DNA of 16,648 nucleotides from Nitrospinae bacterium CG22_combo_CG10-13_8_21_14_all_47_10 (GCA_002786505.1 PCTK01000105.1:1-16648); one strand, 5' to 3'. Positions 7,665 to 14,082 are shown, counted from the first letter of the stretch. A program made the numbers and translations. Notes: generated from the letters alone by a model not told the origin.

Positions 7665-7835
7665 ATGGCAACCAAGAAAAAGGCAACAAAGAAAAAAGTA
7701 GCTAAGAAAAAAGTAGCTAAGAAAAAAGTAGCCAAGAAAAAAGTAGCTAAGAAAAAAGTAGCTAAGAAAAAAGTGGCCAAGAAAAAAGTAGCCAAGAAAA
7801 AGGTCGCTAAGAAAAAAACCGCCGCTAAGAAATAA
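7665..7835 (+). CDS. Lysine-rich (VAKKK)n histone-H1-like small protein
   Basis: A 56-residue, extremely basic protein: MATKKKATKKK, then eight VAKKK pentapeptides (residues 12-51), then TAAKK. More than half the residues are Lys and there are no acidic residues. This composition matches bacterial histone-H1-like or HC-type tails, which bind DNA non-specifically and compact the nucleoid. A DNA or RNA-binding role is inferred from composition. The longer frame begins at 7605, but the ATG at 7665 is preceded by AAAGGAG (7652-7658), an excellent ribosome binding site. It also lies downstream of a strong promoter, so 7665 is chosen. It is transcribed alone, divergent from pgeF and convergent with the methyltransferase gene. 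No terminator hairpin with a T-run is clear downstream. Confidence 0.85.
   Translation: MATKKKATKKKVAKKKVAKKKVAKKKVAKKKVAKKKVAKKKVAKKKVAKKKTAAKK
7698..7817 (+). repeat. 15-bp tandem repeat, eight units, inside the lysine-repeat gene
   Basis: The unit GTAGCTAAGAAAAAA (Val-Ala-Lys-Lys-Lys) is repeated eight times with few silent changes (GCC for GCT, GTG or GTC for GTA). The unit length is a multiple of three, so gain or loss of units would keep the frame. Confidence 0.9.
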
Positions 7836-7919
7836 TCAAGATGGTTTGGTTTTCTTTTTAGCTAAGGTGGATTGCGGCAAGCTAACTCTCAATTCAATTT
7901 CTAGCGTAATAACCCAAAG

Positions 7920-7935
7920 TCGTTTCAGCGCCCAA
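7920..7935 (+). repeat. 16-bp exact inverted copy of the leader-hairpin loop sequence
   Basis: TCGTTTCAGCGCCCAA here is the exact reverse complement of 7619-7634 upstream of the lysine-repeat gene. The two arms bracket the gene, 285 bases apart. A 16-base match at this distance is very unlikely by chance. It lies between the lysine-repeat stop and the end of the methyltransferase gene. Confidence 0.7.
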
Positions 7936-7978
7936 TCAACACCGCCACCCGCCTAGCAACCTATTGTTATTTCTGGCA

Positions 7979-9175
7979 TTACCGTCCCACCTGGATATAG
8001 ATGGACTTCAAATAAAACGCTTCGGCGAATGTTGCCGGGTGATCCAGCGCATGTCCTGTTTTAGCTATCTCTTTATATTTTTTTCCTGCTGAATCAATTC
8101 CACGGTAAACCGCATTATAAAATTCATCTGCTGGCACGTGTCTTGAGCAGGATGCCGCAAGCAATGCCCCCGATGTCACCTGCGCACCGGCTTTAACTAA
8201 CCTCGTATAAGCCTCCAGAGCCTGGGCTTTTTGTTTTTTATTTTTTGCAAATGCCGGTGGATCTAAAATCACCAAATCAAAAAAGCGTTTTTCAGATTTT
8301 AACCTGGCAAGTATTTGAAAGGCGTCTCCTTCAGCTTGAGTAAAGTTTTGAGCGGGAAATGATTTTTCAGGAAAATTTAATTTCAAGTTTCGTAATGACG
8401 TCTCCAAGGCAAACGAACTACTGTCCACCTCCATCACCGACCTGCACCCGCCAGCTAACGCGTATACCGAGAACCCGCCAGAATAACTGAAAACATTCAG
8501 CACGGATCGGCCTTTCGCCATTCCCCGAATTCTTAAACGATTTTCCCTCTGATCCAAAAAAAAACCCGTCTTCTGCCCCTCAACAACATCCGCCAAAAAC
8601 TTCAGTCCATTTTCCTTGAATTGCACCCAGCCCGAGGTCTCTTCTCCGTACAGAGTTTGCCCGTCCCGGTAAGTTGAGTGGGTGTCAAGGAATTTGCTGA
8701 CGTTGCGAGCTAATCGTAAAACCACTTGCCGGCTTTTAAATTCCTTTTGAAACAATTCACATAGTTCAACCAAAAACGGAAACCAGCTTGCGGTATACAG
8801 TTTCAAAACCAGGACCCCCTCATACCGGTCCAGCACCAGCCCGGGAAACCCGTCACTCTCGCCGTTGATAACTCGATACCCCGTCGTTCCCTGACCTTCT
8901 AACTCCGCTCGGATAATTTTGGCCGATCGCAGGCGCTCCAGGAAAAAACTACCATCAATTTTCATCGGCTTCCCCAAGCTCAACACCCTGAAGCAAAGAT
9001 CCGAACCCGGATCCCACAAGCCCACAGCCAGAAAACGGTTATTTTGATCATAAACCACGCCCAGGTTTTCTGACGCGTCTTCAGAAATCCGGTTTTGAAT
9101 TTGGTACTTGAAAATCCAGGGATACCCCTGGCGGATTTTTCCTTGTAGGGTTTTGGATATCTGGATCTTAATCAT
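7979..9175 (-). CDS. rlmI: Class I SAM-dependent 23S rRNA m5C methyltransferase, RlmI-like
   Basis: A 398-residue protein with an N-terminal PUA domain (about 2-75, RQGYPWIFKYQI near its start) and a central RlmI-type linker (NGESDGFPGLVLDRY, 104-118). The C-terminal Rossmann methyltransferase domain contains GQKTGFFLDQRENR (200-213), the SAM-binding loop VLNVFSYSGGF (225-235) and DPPAFAK (305-311). SCS at 342-344 carries the likely catalytic Cys343. E. coli RlmI makes m5C1962 in 23S rRNA; the same target here is inferred. The ATG at 9175 lacks a good ribosome binding site. An 8-bp inverted repeat lies just upstream (9200-9230). mtgA lies upstream in the same direction but is separated by a MITE-like insertion. 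Confidence 0.9.
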   Translation of the reverse strand: MIKIQISKTLQGKIRQGYPWIFKYQIQNRISEDASENLGVVYDQNNRFLAVGLWDPGSDLCFRVLSLGKPMKIDGSFFLERLRSAKIIRAELEGQGTTGYRVINGESDGFPGLVLDRYEGVLVLKLYTASWFPFLVELCELFQKEFKSRQVVLRLARNVSKFLDTHSTYRDGQTLYGEETSGWVQFKENGLKFLADVVEGQKTGFFLDQRENRLRIRGMAKGRSVLNVFSYSGGFSVYALAGGCRSVMEVDSSSFALETSLRNLKLNFPEKSFPAQNFTQAEGDAFQILARLKSEKRFFDLVILDPPAFAKNKKQKAQALEAYTRLVKAGAQVTSGALLAASCSRHVPADEFYNAVYRGIDSAGKKYKEIAKTGHALDHPATFAEAFYLKSIYIQVGR

Positions 9176-9199
9176 TCTAGTGGATTTCTAAAAATCATT

Positions 9200-9230
9200 A
9201 TTTGCATCTTTGTTTTTCAGGAATGCAAAT
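9200..9230. repeat. Inverted repeat ATTTGCAT...ATGCAAAT upstream of the methyltransferase gene
   Basis: ATTTGCAT (9200-9207) and ATGCAAAT (9223-9230) are perfect complements separated by 15 bases, 25-55 bases upstream of the rlmI-like start. It could be an operator or a small hairpin, and nothing further supports a function. Confidence 0.35.
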
Positions 9231-9248
9231 TAAAGGTTCAAAATTCTA

Positions 9249-9380
9249 CTAACAGGTTGCTGAAAAACTCTTTCGCATGTCATTCTGAGCGTAAGCGAAG
9301 AATCTCTACCCTTGAAAACACTGGATTCCCGCCTGCGCGGGAATGACGGGAAAAGAGAGAGTTTTTCAGCAACCTGCTAA
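9249..9380. mobile_element. 124-bp MITE-like element with 19-bp TIRs and CTAA duplication
   Basis: Perfect 19-bp terminal inverted repeats, CAGGTTGCTGAAAAACTCT, at 9253-9271 and inverted at 9358-9376. The element is flanked directly by CTAA at 9249-9252 and 9377-9380, a 4-bp target duplication of the YTAR type known for IS5-group elements. There is no coding capacity. The interior holds a TGTCATTCTGAGCG-type dispersed repeat (about 9279-9306) and one copy of the window's 24-bp palindrome (9324-9347). It lies between rlmI and mtgA, 16 bases from the mtgA stop. The parent transposase is not in the window. Confidence 0.75.
9324..9347 (+). repeat. 24-bp palindromic repeat, copy A
   Basis: The core is ATTCCCGC-CTGC-GCGGGAAT, an 8-bp stem with a CTGC loop, flanked by G on the left and GAC on the right. 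It is identical over 24 bases to the copies at 13525, 13724 (inverted) and 14059. It lies inside the MITE-like element. Confidence 0.85.
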
Positions 9381-9396
9381 TTCTTGCGGATATCTT

Positions 9397-10101
9397 TTAA
9401 AAGGATGTCTTGATATTTGGCAGAGCATCCAGAATCTTTATTTGACGGGCCTGCACATGTCTTGGGGTAGGTCTGAGTGCCCAATGCCTTGGGCTTGGCA
9501 AGACCGCCGCCATCCATGCCGACTCCACCGGCGAAAGGGTTGTTGCTGAATGCCTGAAATAATTCTGAGCCGCCTGCTCACAACCAAAGATACCATCTCC
9601 CCACTCCACCACATTCAAATAAACTTCCAGTATTCTTTGTTTGCTCCAAAAAAATTCAATCAACACCGTAAAGTAACTTTCCAGCAGTTTCCGAGGCCAG
9701 GTTCGGCTTTGCCACAAGAACACATTACGGGCGGTTTGCATGGAAATAGTACTGGCGCCCACTTTCCGGTCTGTCGTGAGGTTGGTCTGAATCGCATACT
9801 CGATGGCCAGCCAGTCGAATCCATTATGCGCAAAAAACTTCTGATCCTCACCAGCTAAAACCGCCTTCGTGATATTTGGGGACAACTGTTCAACGGGCAT
9901 CCAAACACTTAACTGCAGGGGGAGGTTCTTCGGAGCGCCACTTTCCACCCAGCGAATCCACATCAAAGGCGTTGTGGGTGGATTCACAAACCTGTATAGC
10001 AGAACAGGAACTATTGTTAGGGCGACAAAACACAACAAAAGACCAAAAGCAATTTTCCATATTCGAATGCGCTTTTTGCCGCGCTTGCGTTTTTTTTTCA
10101 T
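9397..10101 (-). CDS. mtgA: Monofunctional peptidoglycan glycosyltransferase MtgA
   Basis: A 234-residue GT51 enzyme that polymerises lipid II into glycan strands at the inner membrane. It has a very basic cytoplasmic start (MKKKRKRGKKRIRIWK), one membrane helix (about 17-37), then the catalytic domain. EDQKFFAHNGFDW carries the first catalytic Glu (residue 85). ASTISMQTARNVFLW and RKLLE follow, the latter with the second catalytic Glu (about 141), then KQRILEVYLNVVEWGDGIFG. There is no transpeptidase domain, as expected for MtgA. Family members usually have GGSTISQQ; here it is GASTISMQ. The frame opens at GTG (10102-10104), but the ATG at 10101 is preferred because GGGGGG upstream then has normal spacing. 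The M23 peptidase gene ends 114 bases upstream on the same strand. Confidence 0.93.
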   Translation of the reverse strand: MKKKRKRGKKRIRIWKIAFGLLLCFVALTIVPVLLYRFVNPPTTPLMWIRWVESGAPKNLPLQLSVWMPVEQLSPNITKAVLAGEDQKFFAHNGFDWLAIEYAIQTNLTTDRKVGASTISMQTARNVFLWQSRTWPRKLLESYFTVLIEFFWSKQRILEVYLNVVEWGDGIFGCEQAAQNYFRHSATTLSPVESAWMAAVLPSPRHWALRPTPRHVQARQIKILDALPNIKTSF

Positions 10102-10215
10102 CACGAGCCCCCCAAAAACATAGACTCCATTCCAAGAGGCTGTTTAAATCCCCCCAACCCCCGCGTGATTATGACACAGCCTCCAAGTAGAGACCTCCCG
10201 GTTCCAGGCAAGAAA

Positions 10216-11316
10216 TCAGCTTTCCTTGGCCACAGAGTTATAGAGATTAACAGTTTTCTGGAAAGCCTCGTTGTGTTGCGGAGGGATATTTCGAGTGTAA
10301 CTTTTATGATGCTTGAAGGTGAAGGGATTATAGATCGTTTCCCTATTTTTCCGGTTCTGTATCTCATAATGCAAATGCGGCGCAAAGGTTCTCCCTGTGT
10401 TTCCAGATTCAGCGATCTGCTGGCCCGCCTGAATGGTTTGGCCTGGTTTAACTTTTACCCGGCTCAAATGGAGGTAGAGGGTTTTTATTCCTAATTTGGG
10501 GTGATCGATTTCAACGCAATAACCATTGGCTCGAACATTCCAGTTTGTGCGTATGACTTTTCCGGCAAACCCTGAGTAAATGGGAGTTCCCACCTCGGCT
10601 TTGAAGTCTGTCCCGGAATGGCCCCCCGCCCCTTTGCGAAAATCCCCCGGTAGCGAAGTGATTTCAATATAGTGCCGGATGGGGCTCTGAGTTTCGACGA
10701 TACGCTGTGCGATCTCGTTCCCTTCTCTATCAAAATAGCCGCCATTACCATGGTCGAACTCATCAAAATAATAGGCTTCATAGGTTTTGCCAAATAATTG
10801 GCTTTCATAAGAAAGTTTGAGAATTTTAAACTGCTCGGGTCCTTCCACCTGCTGGTATACCAAGTCCAAAGAATCTCCGTTTCTCATGCTTTTTTTAATG
10901 TCCATGAACCATGCCATAAGACGACCGATATGGGCGGAAAGCGCGGCGCATCCATTTTCGCGGGCAATTATTGCGCACACCGTATAGTTTAATGAGTTTT
11001 TAATTTTGAATTTTAAAGTGTGGGTGGCTTGGCCCTCGAGAACCTGGTCTGACGGAGCTATAAATGATGCAGGCTTTACCCCGTTGGCAGATTGAGGTTT
11101 TTTTTCACTCAATACTTCGGACGGTTCCACAGAGATTTTTGATACGGCCTCCGTATCCTGCGGTAAAGACGCGACCGCAACATTACTTTCTTTGTCAAAA
11201 AACAGGAGAAAAATATTCAATCCCACCGAAGCAATAAAGAGAAGGGCAAATCCGAATCGGGAGTTCCTTTTCTTTTGGATATGTTGGTTGTAAAGCGAGG
11301 AGGTAGGAATGTCCAT
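10216..11316 (-). CDS. M23 family metalloendopeptidase (LytM domain), membrane-anchored
   Basis: A 366-residue protein. A signal anchor lies at about 21-40 (FGFALLFIASVGLNIFLLFF) and is followed by a disordered linker and an N-terminal domain. The LytM/M23 peptidase domain lies at about 220-332. Expected zinc and active-site residues are present: GGHSGTD (His233 and Asp237), YLHLS (His283) and HLHYE (His314, His316). The domain is intact and probably active, cleaving peptide cross-links in peptidoglycan. The frame can be extended upstream to 11379, but the ATG at 11316 has AAGGAAAG just before it and gives a normal start. mtgA follows on the same strand, so glycan synthesis and cleavage genes are adjacent. 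The exact substrate bond cannot be read from the sequence. Confidence 0.92.
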   Translation of the reverse strand: MDIPTSSLYNQHIQKKRNSRFGFALLFIASVGLNIFLLFFDKESNVAVASLPQDTEAVSKISVEPSEVLSEKKPQSANGVKPASFIAPSDQVLEGQATHTLKFKIKNSLNYTVCAIIARENGCAALSAHIGRLMAWFMDIKKSMRNGDSLDLVYQQVEGPEQFKILKLSYESQLFGKTYEAYYFDEFDHGNGGYFDREGNEIAQRIVETQSPIRHYIEITSLPGDFRKGAGGHSGTDFKAEVGTPIYSGFAGKVIRTNWNVRANGYCVEIDHPKLGIKTLYLHLSRVKVKPGQTIQAGQQIAESGNTGRTFAPHLHYEIQNRKNRETIYNPFTFKHHKSYTRNIPPQHNEAFQKTVNLYNSVAKES

Positions 11317-11427
11317 TTTCTTTCCTTCAGTTAAATGATACAGTGGCTGTTTAAAATAAAATTCTGTTATGAAAAACAATAAGGGGAAAAGACCCGTATG
11401 AAAACCGGGTAATTTCAGAATCCGCCC

Positions 11428-11456
11428 ATTATATAAAATAATGCCAATAAAAACAA
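11428..11456 (-). promoter_or_regulatory. Candidate promoter of the M23 peptidase gene, overlapping the divergent gene start
   Basis: On the minus strand, TATAAT (11428-11433, perfect -10) is preceded after 17 bases by TTGTTT (11451-11456, a weak -35). The -35 lies within the first codons of the divergent radical SAM gene, and the same AT-rich patch could serve both directions. The leader to the ATG at 11316 would be about 105 bases. Confidence 0.45.
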
Positions 11457-12562
11457 TAAGTTCTGCCCTCGCTGAATATCAACCCGATATCCTGTTCCTG
11501 GAGGAAGGGGTGAGCGATTACCCTCTTGCGCAAGAAGTCCTCTCCCGGCTCCCCGGAGTTCCCCGGCAGACGTTTCGGGATATTTCTCTCCTCACTGAAC
11601 AGATGAAGTCCTCGCAATACGATGTTTTTGGGGAGGGGAAAAAACGTTTAGTGTTATCCCATTTTAAGGGCTCTTTCCTGAAGAAGTGTCCGGGCATCAG
11701 CCCGGGCATGGTGTGTTGCAATTATTATGTTGTGAACTTATCAAAAAACTGTGTCTACGATTGTTCGTATTGCTTCCTGCAGGATTTTTTAGGCAACAAC
11801 CCCATGCAGGTAGCCTATGTGAATGTGGAAAATCTTCTTGAAGAATTGGAAGAAGTGTTCACACAATACCCGGATCGCAACTTTCGCGTAGGGACAGGGG
11901 AATTGACAGATAGCCTGGCTCTGGATTCCATCATCCCTTATACCGCCTATCTGCTTCCATTTTTCAACCGGCAGTCGAACGCCGTACTGGAATTAAAAAC
12001 CAAGTCAGATCAGATTGAGAATTTGTTGAACCATCCCGATCCCAGGAATATTATTGTATCCTGGTCACTAAATCCACAAGCCATCATTGATCAGGAAGAA
12101 AAGGGAACGCCGGGCTTAATCCAGCGGCTTGAATCTGCCCGGGCATGCCTGGAAAAAGGCTACCGCATCGGATTTCATTTTGACCCGATCATTTTGATAC
12201 CGGGTTGGGAGGAGGCCTACCAACAACTGGTCAATATTGTGTGCGACACCCTACCGATCGACCAAGTGGAGTGGGTGAGCCTTGGAAGCTTTCGCTACCG
12301 CCCCAGCTTGAAATCCATCATCAAAAACCGCCATCCGGAAACCCGTTTGTTCACCAGTGAACATCTGCCCAGCAAGGATGGCAAGTTCCGCTACCTTCGC
12401 CCTTTAAGAAACCAGGCCTATGAAACCATTCGCGGTTATCTTATGTCCCGTTCGCAAAAATTGAATATTTATCTTTGTATGGAAACCCGGGAAATCTGGG
12501 AAGGTGTAACGGGGAAAACGCCAAGGAGCGATAAAAAACTGGACCAGTTTTTCGACCTTTGA
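11441..12562 (+). CDS. Spore photoproduct lyase-like radical SAM protein
   Basis: A 373-residue protein. The N-terminal region resembles SPL proteins (PDILFLEEGVSDYPLAQEVL, about 15-34). The 4Fe-4S radical SAM motif is CVYDCSYC (Cys104, Cys108, Cys111) in an NCVYDCSYCFLQ context typical of the SPL family. Other family marks are KKCPG (81-85) and GTGELTDSLALD (151-162). Bacillus SPL splits the UV lesion 5-thyminyl-5,6-dihydrothymine and uses a Cys in the stretch corresponding to 151-162 as hydrogen donor. That Cys is absent here, so the substrate or mechanism may differ. Nothing else in the window suggests sporulation. The ATG has no ribosome binding site; no other start preserves the conserved N-terminus. 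It is divergent from the M23 gene. Confidence 0.88.
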   Translation: MPIKTISSALAEYQPDILFLEEGVSDYPLAQEVLSRLPGVPRQTFRDISLLTEQMKSSQYDVFGEGKKRLVLSHFKGSFLKKCPGISPGMVCCNYYVVNLSKNCVYDCSYCFLQDFLGNNPMQVAYVNVENLLEELEEVFTQYPDRNFRVGTGELTDSLALDSIIPYTAYLLPFFNRQSNAVLELKTKSDQIENLLNHPDPRNIIVSWSLNPQAIIDQEEKGTPGLIQRLESARACLEKGYRIGFHFDPIILIPGWEEAYQQLVNIVCDTLPIDQVEWVSLGSFRYRPSLKSIIKNRHPETRLFTSEHLPSKDGKFRYLRPLRNQAYETIRGYLMSRSQKLNIYLCMETREIWEGVTGKTPRSDKKLDQFFDL

Positions 12563-12711
12563 CTAAAATTTACAGGAGTCTGCTGGACTTGGCGCATGAG
12601 AAAAGGGACGCTCCTTCTTCCATGCTATACGCAAGCTGTAGTATTATATTCAGGCGTATGAAGCAAAAGAGATTTACTAATGGGTATAGTCGTCAGTCGG
12701 GTATTGATAAG

Positions 12712-13407
12712 TTAGTCATCAATATGGTCAGTGCTTCTTCTCAGCGCTTCAGATAATGCGGAAGATATGATGCCTGTTGGAACAGCAATCAGCCCTAACC
12801 CAAGTATAAGTATTCCAAAAGTAAACAACCTTCCCCCGGTTGTAATGGGGTAGATATCCCCATAACCCACAGTTGTGAGTGTTGACACGGCCCACCATAA
12901 GCAGTCGAATATGGATCTATATTTTTCTGGTTGCACTGCGTGCTCAAAGTAATAAATTCCGACTGAGGTAAGGTAAAGCATAACAAGAGTGGCGATGAAA
13001 TAAATGATCAGCTCTTCCTTGGCTATGGTGAGTGCAAGAACAAAGCGCTTAATGGCGGCCCCGTATCTCACCAACTTCAGTAATCTTGCAAGCCGCAAGA
13101 TGCGTAGCAAGCGAAGAGTCCTCAAATCCAAACCTGTACTCATATAGAAAGGCAGAATGGCTAACAGATCCACAATTCCGTAAAAGCTGAAAACAAACCA
13201 CCACCGTTTCTCGGCCGCATACAACCTAAACAGATATTCCAAGCTGAAGACACTCACTACAGCAATTTCGGCATAATGAAAGAAATTCAGGGTGTCTTTA
13301 CTTAAATCTGGAAGCGTTTCGATCGAAAAGGACAATACCGAAAAGAGAATCAGACTGGTAATAGCAATAACAACCGGCTTGCTCTCCAAAAATTGCTGAC
13401 TATCCAT
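12712..13407 (-). CDS. Voltage-gated-type potassium channel (6 TM, ion transport family)
   Basis: A 231-residue inner-membrane protein. Segments by eye are S1 (11-30), S2 (42-63), S3 (70-90), S4 (95-114), S5 (130-153), the pore and S6 (190-215). S4 carries Arg at 96, 99, 102, 105 and 108 and Lys at 111, the every-third-residue pattern of a voltage sensor. The selectivity filter is TTVGYGD (178-184), indicating K+. There is no C-terminal RCK or cyclic-nucleotide domain; the protein ends about 15 residues after S6. The frame extends to an ATG at 13443, but that codon lies in the loop region of a leader hairpin and has no ribosome binding site. The ATG at 13407 follows a strong upstream promoter and a GGGAT sequence, so it is preferred. 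It converges on the radical SAM gene. Confidence 0.9.
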   Translation of the reverse strand: MDSQQFLESKPVVIAITSLILFSVLSFSIETLPDLSKDTLNFFHYAEIAVVSVFSLEYLFRLYAAEKRWWFVFSFYGIVDLLAILPFYMSTGLDLRTLRLLRILRLARLLKLVRYGAAIKRFVLALTIAKEELIIYFIATLVMLYLTSVGIYYFEHAVQPEKYRSIFDCLWWAVSTLTTVGYGDIYPITTGGRLFTFGILILGLGLIAVPTGIISSALSEALRRSTDHIDD

Positions 13408-13433
13408 TAGTGATATCCCGGCGTTCGAAACTG

Positions 13434-13457
13434 TCCCGCACATCGTTGAAAGCGGGA
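13434..13457 (-). promoter_or_regulatory. Leader hairpin of the K+ channel mRNA
   Basis: TCCCGC and GCGGGA (plus-strand 13434-13439 and 13452-13457) form a 6-bp GC-rich stem with a 12-base loop. It sits between the predicted transcription start and the ATG at 13407 and covers the alternative upstream ATG. It may simply be a repeat remnant. Confidence 0.4.
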
Positions 13458-13471
13458 TGACATTTTTTCAT

Positions 13472-13500
13472 ATTTTACACCACTGCTCCTCCCCGGTCAA
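13472..13500 (-). promoter_or_regulatory. Sigma70-type promoter of the K+ channel gene
   Basis: On the minus strand, TTGACC (13495-13500) and TAAAAT (13472-13477) each match five of six consensus bases, with the ideal 17-base spacer. Transcription should start near 13465, giving a leader of about 58 bases to the ATG at 13407. Confidence 0.65.
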
Positions 13501-13524
13501 TGCGGGTAATCTTAGATGAAACTG

Positions 13525-13548
13525 GATTCCCGCCTGCGCGGGAATGAC
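13525..13548 (+). repeat. 24-bp palindromic repeat, copy B
   Basis: Identical over 24 bases to copy A at 9324, including the shared CTG just upstream. It is the first unit of the repeat island between the K+ channel gene and the GIY-YIG gene, and faces copy C in inverted orientation. Confidence 0.85.
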
Positions 13549-13568
13549 GTATAAAATTTCATAACTCG

Positions 13569-13704
13569 GACGATAAGGGCACGGCGCACCGTACTCCTAC
13601 TCCCGTTTCTCCCAACCATAATTTCTGACAAACCAGGGTGAATATTGGCAACCCCCCTCAATCCACCCTTGTCAAGGGGGAGCAAAGCTAACGCCCCTAT
13701 CGTC
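13569..13704. repeat. Imperfect inverted repeat and other small repeats in the 13.4-13.75 kb intergenic island
   Basis: GACGATAAGGGC (13569-13580) and GCCCCTATCGTC (13693-13704) are complementary at 11 of 12 positions. Between them are ACGGCGCACCGT (a small palindrome near 13581) and an ACCCCCCTCAATCC...TCAAGGGGGA palindrome (about 13650-13681). A direct repeat TCCCGTTTCTCCYAACC occurs at 13601-13617 and 13707-13723, the second extending past the right arm. There is no convincing gene in 13408-13753; short frames here encode the strings expected when such palindromes are translated by chance. Confidence 0.55.
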
Positions 13705-13723
13705 ATTCCCGTTTCTCCTAACC

Positions 13724-13747
13724 GTCATTCCCGCGCAGGCGGGAATC
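13724..13747 (-). repeat. 24-bp palindromic repeat, copy C (inverted)
   Basis: The exact reverse complement of copies A, B and D. It begins 6 bases past the stop codon of the GIY-YIG gene on that gene's strand. Confidence 0.85.
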
Positions 13748-13753
13748 CAGAAT

Positions 13754-14041
13754 TCATAACAAACTTTCATATAAATCCTTCCACTCGGGATTTTGTTCTT
13801 CTATCAGGCGTAGCTTCCAGGCCCTGTTCCATTTCTTGATCTGTCTTTCGCGTGTGATCGCAGAACTCATATCCTCATACTGCTCGAAATAAACCAGTTG
13901 GTGAACACCATACTTTTGAGAAAATCCCCTAACCAAATTGTTTTTGTGTTCCCATACGCGCTTTATCAAATCACTGGATACACCCGTATACAGGGTGCCA
14001 TTGCGCTTGCTTGCCAATATATAGACGCATGGCTGTTTCAT
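13754..14041 (-). CDS. GIY-YIG domain endonuclease, single-domain (UPF0213/YhbQ-type)
   Basis: A 95-residue protein, the usual length for stand-alone GIY-YIG proteins. The motif is VYILASKRNGTLYTGVSS (6-23), where the classic GIY is replaced by VYI and YIG by YTG, as in the UPF0213/YhbQ group. The expected Arg28 and His32 (RVWEH) and the metal-binding Glu65 in TRERQIKKW are present, so the nuclease is probably intact. Gene orientation and ribosome binding site (GGAAG before the ATG at 14041) look normal. Identical 24-bp palindromes lie 6 bases after the stop and 18 bases before the start, in opposite orientations. Single-domain members are poorly understood; roles in DNA repair or mobile-element movement are inference. 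Confidence 0.9.
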   Translation of the reverse strand: MKQPCVYILASKRNGTLYTGVSSDLIKRVWEHKNNLVRGFSQKYGVHQLVYFEQYEDMSSAITRERQIKKWNRAWKLRLIEEQNPEWKDLYESLL

Positions 14042-14058
14042 TCTGCTTCCAATAGATA

Positions 14059-14082
14059 GATTCCCGCCTGCGCGGGAATGAC
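14059..14082 (+). repeat. 24-bp palindromic repeat, copy D
   Basis: Identical over 24 bases to copies A and B, but without the CTG that precedes those. It lies just upstream of the GIY-YIG start and downstream of the dnaN stop. Confidence 0.85.

Noticed and set aside
7568..7795. Minus-strand frame with a repeated ATFFL pattern
   Set aside because: It is the antisense reading of the lysine-repeat array; the plus strand has the promoter and ribosome binding site.
10136..10183. GAGGCTGT...ACAGCCTC stem between the M23 gene and mtgA
   Set aside because: The 8-bp stem has a 32-base loop and no T-run, so neither a terminator nor a riboswitch is supported.
12559..12756. 65-codon frame after the radical SAM gene, starting at a TTG that overlaps its stop
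   Set aside because: It has a weak start, no ribosome binding site and no recognisable composition, and its end overlaps the K+ channel gene on the other strand.
13512..13839. Two short frames (minus 13512-13706, plus 13645-13839) with PRRRESS- and HSRAGGNPE-like strings
   Set aside because: They are chance translations of the palindromic repeats and are not conserved protein families.
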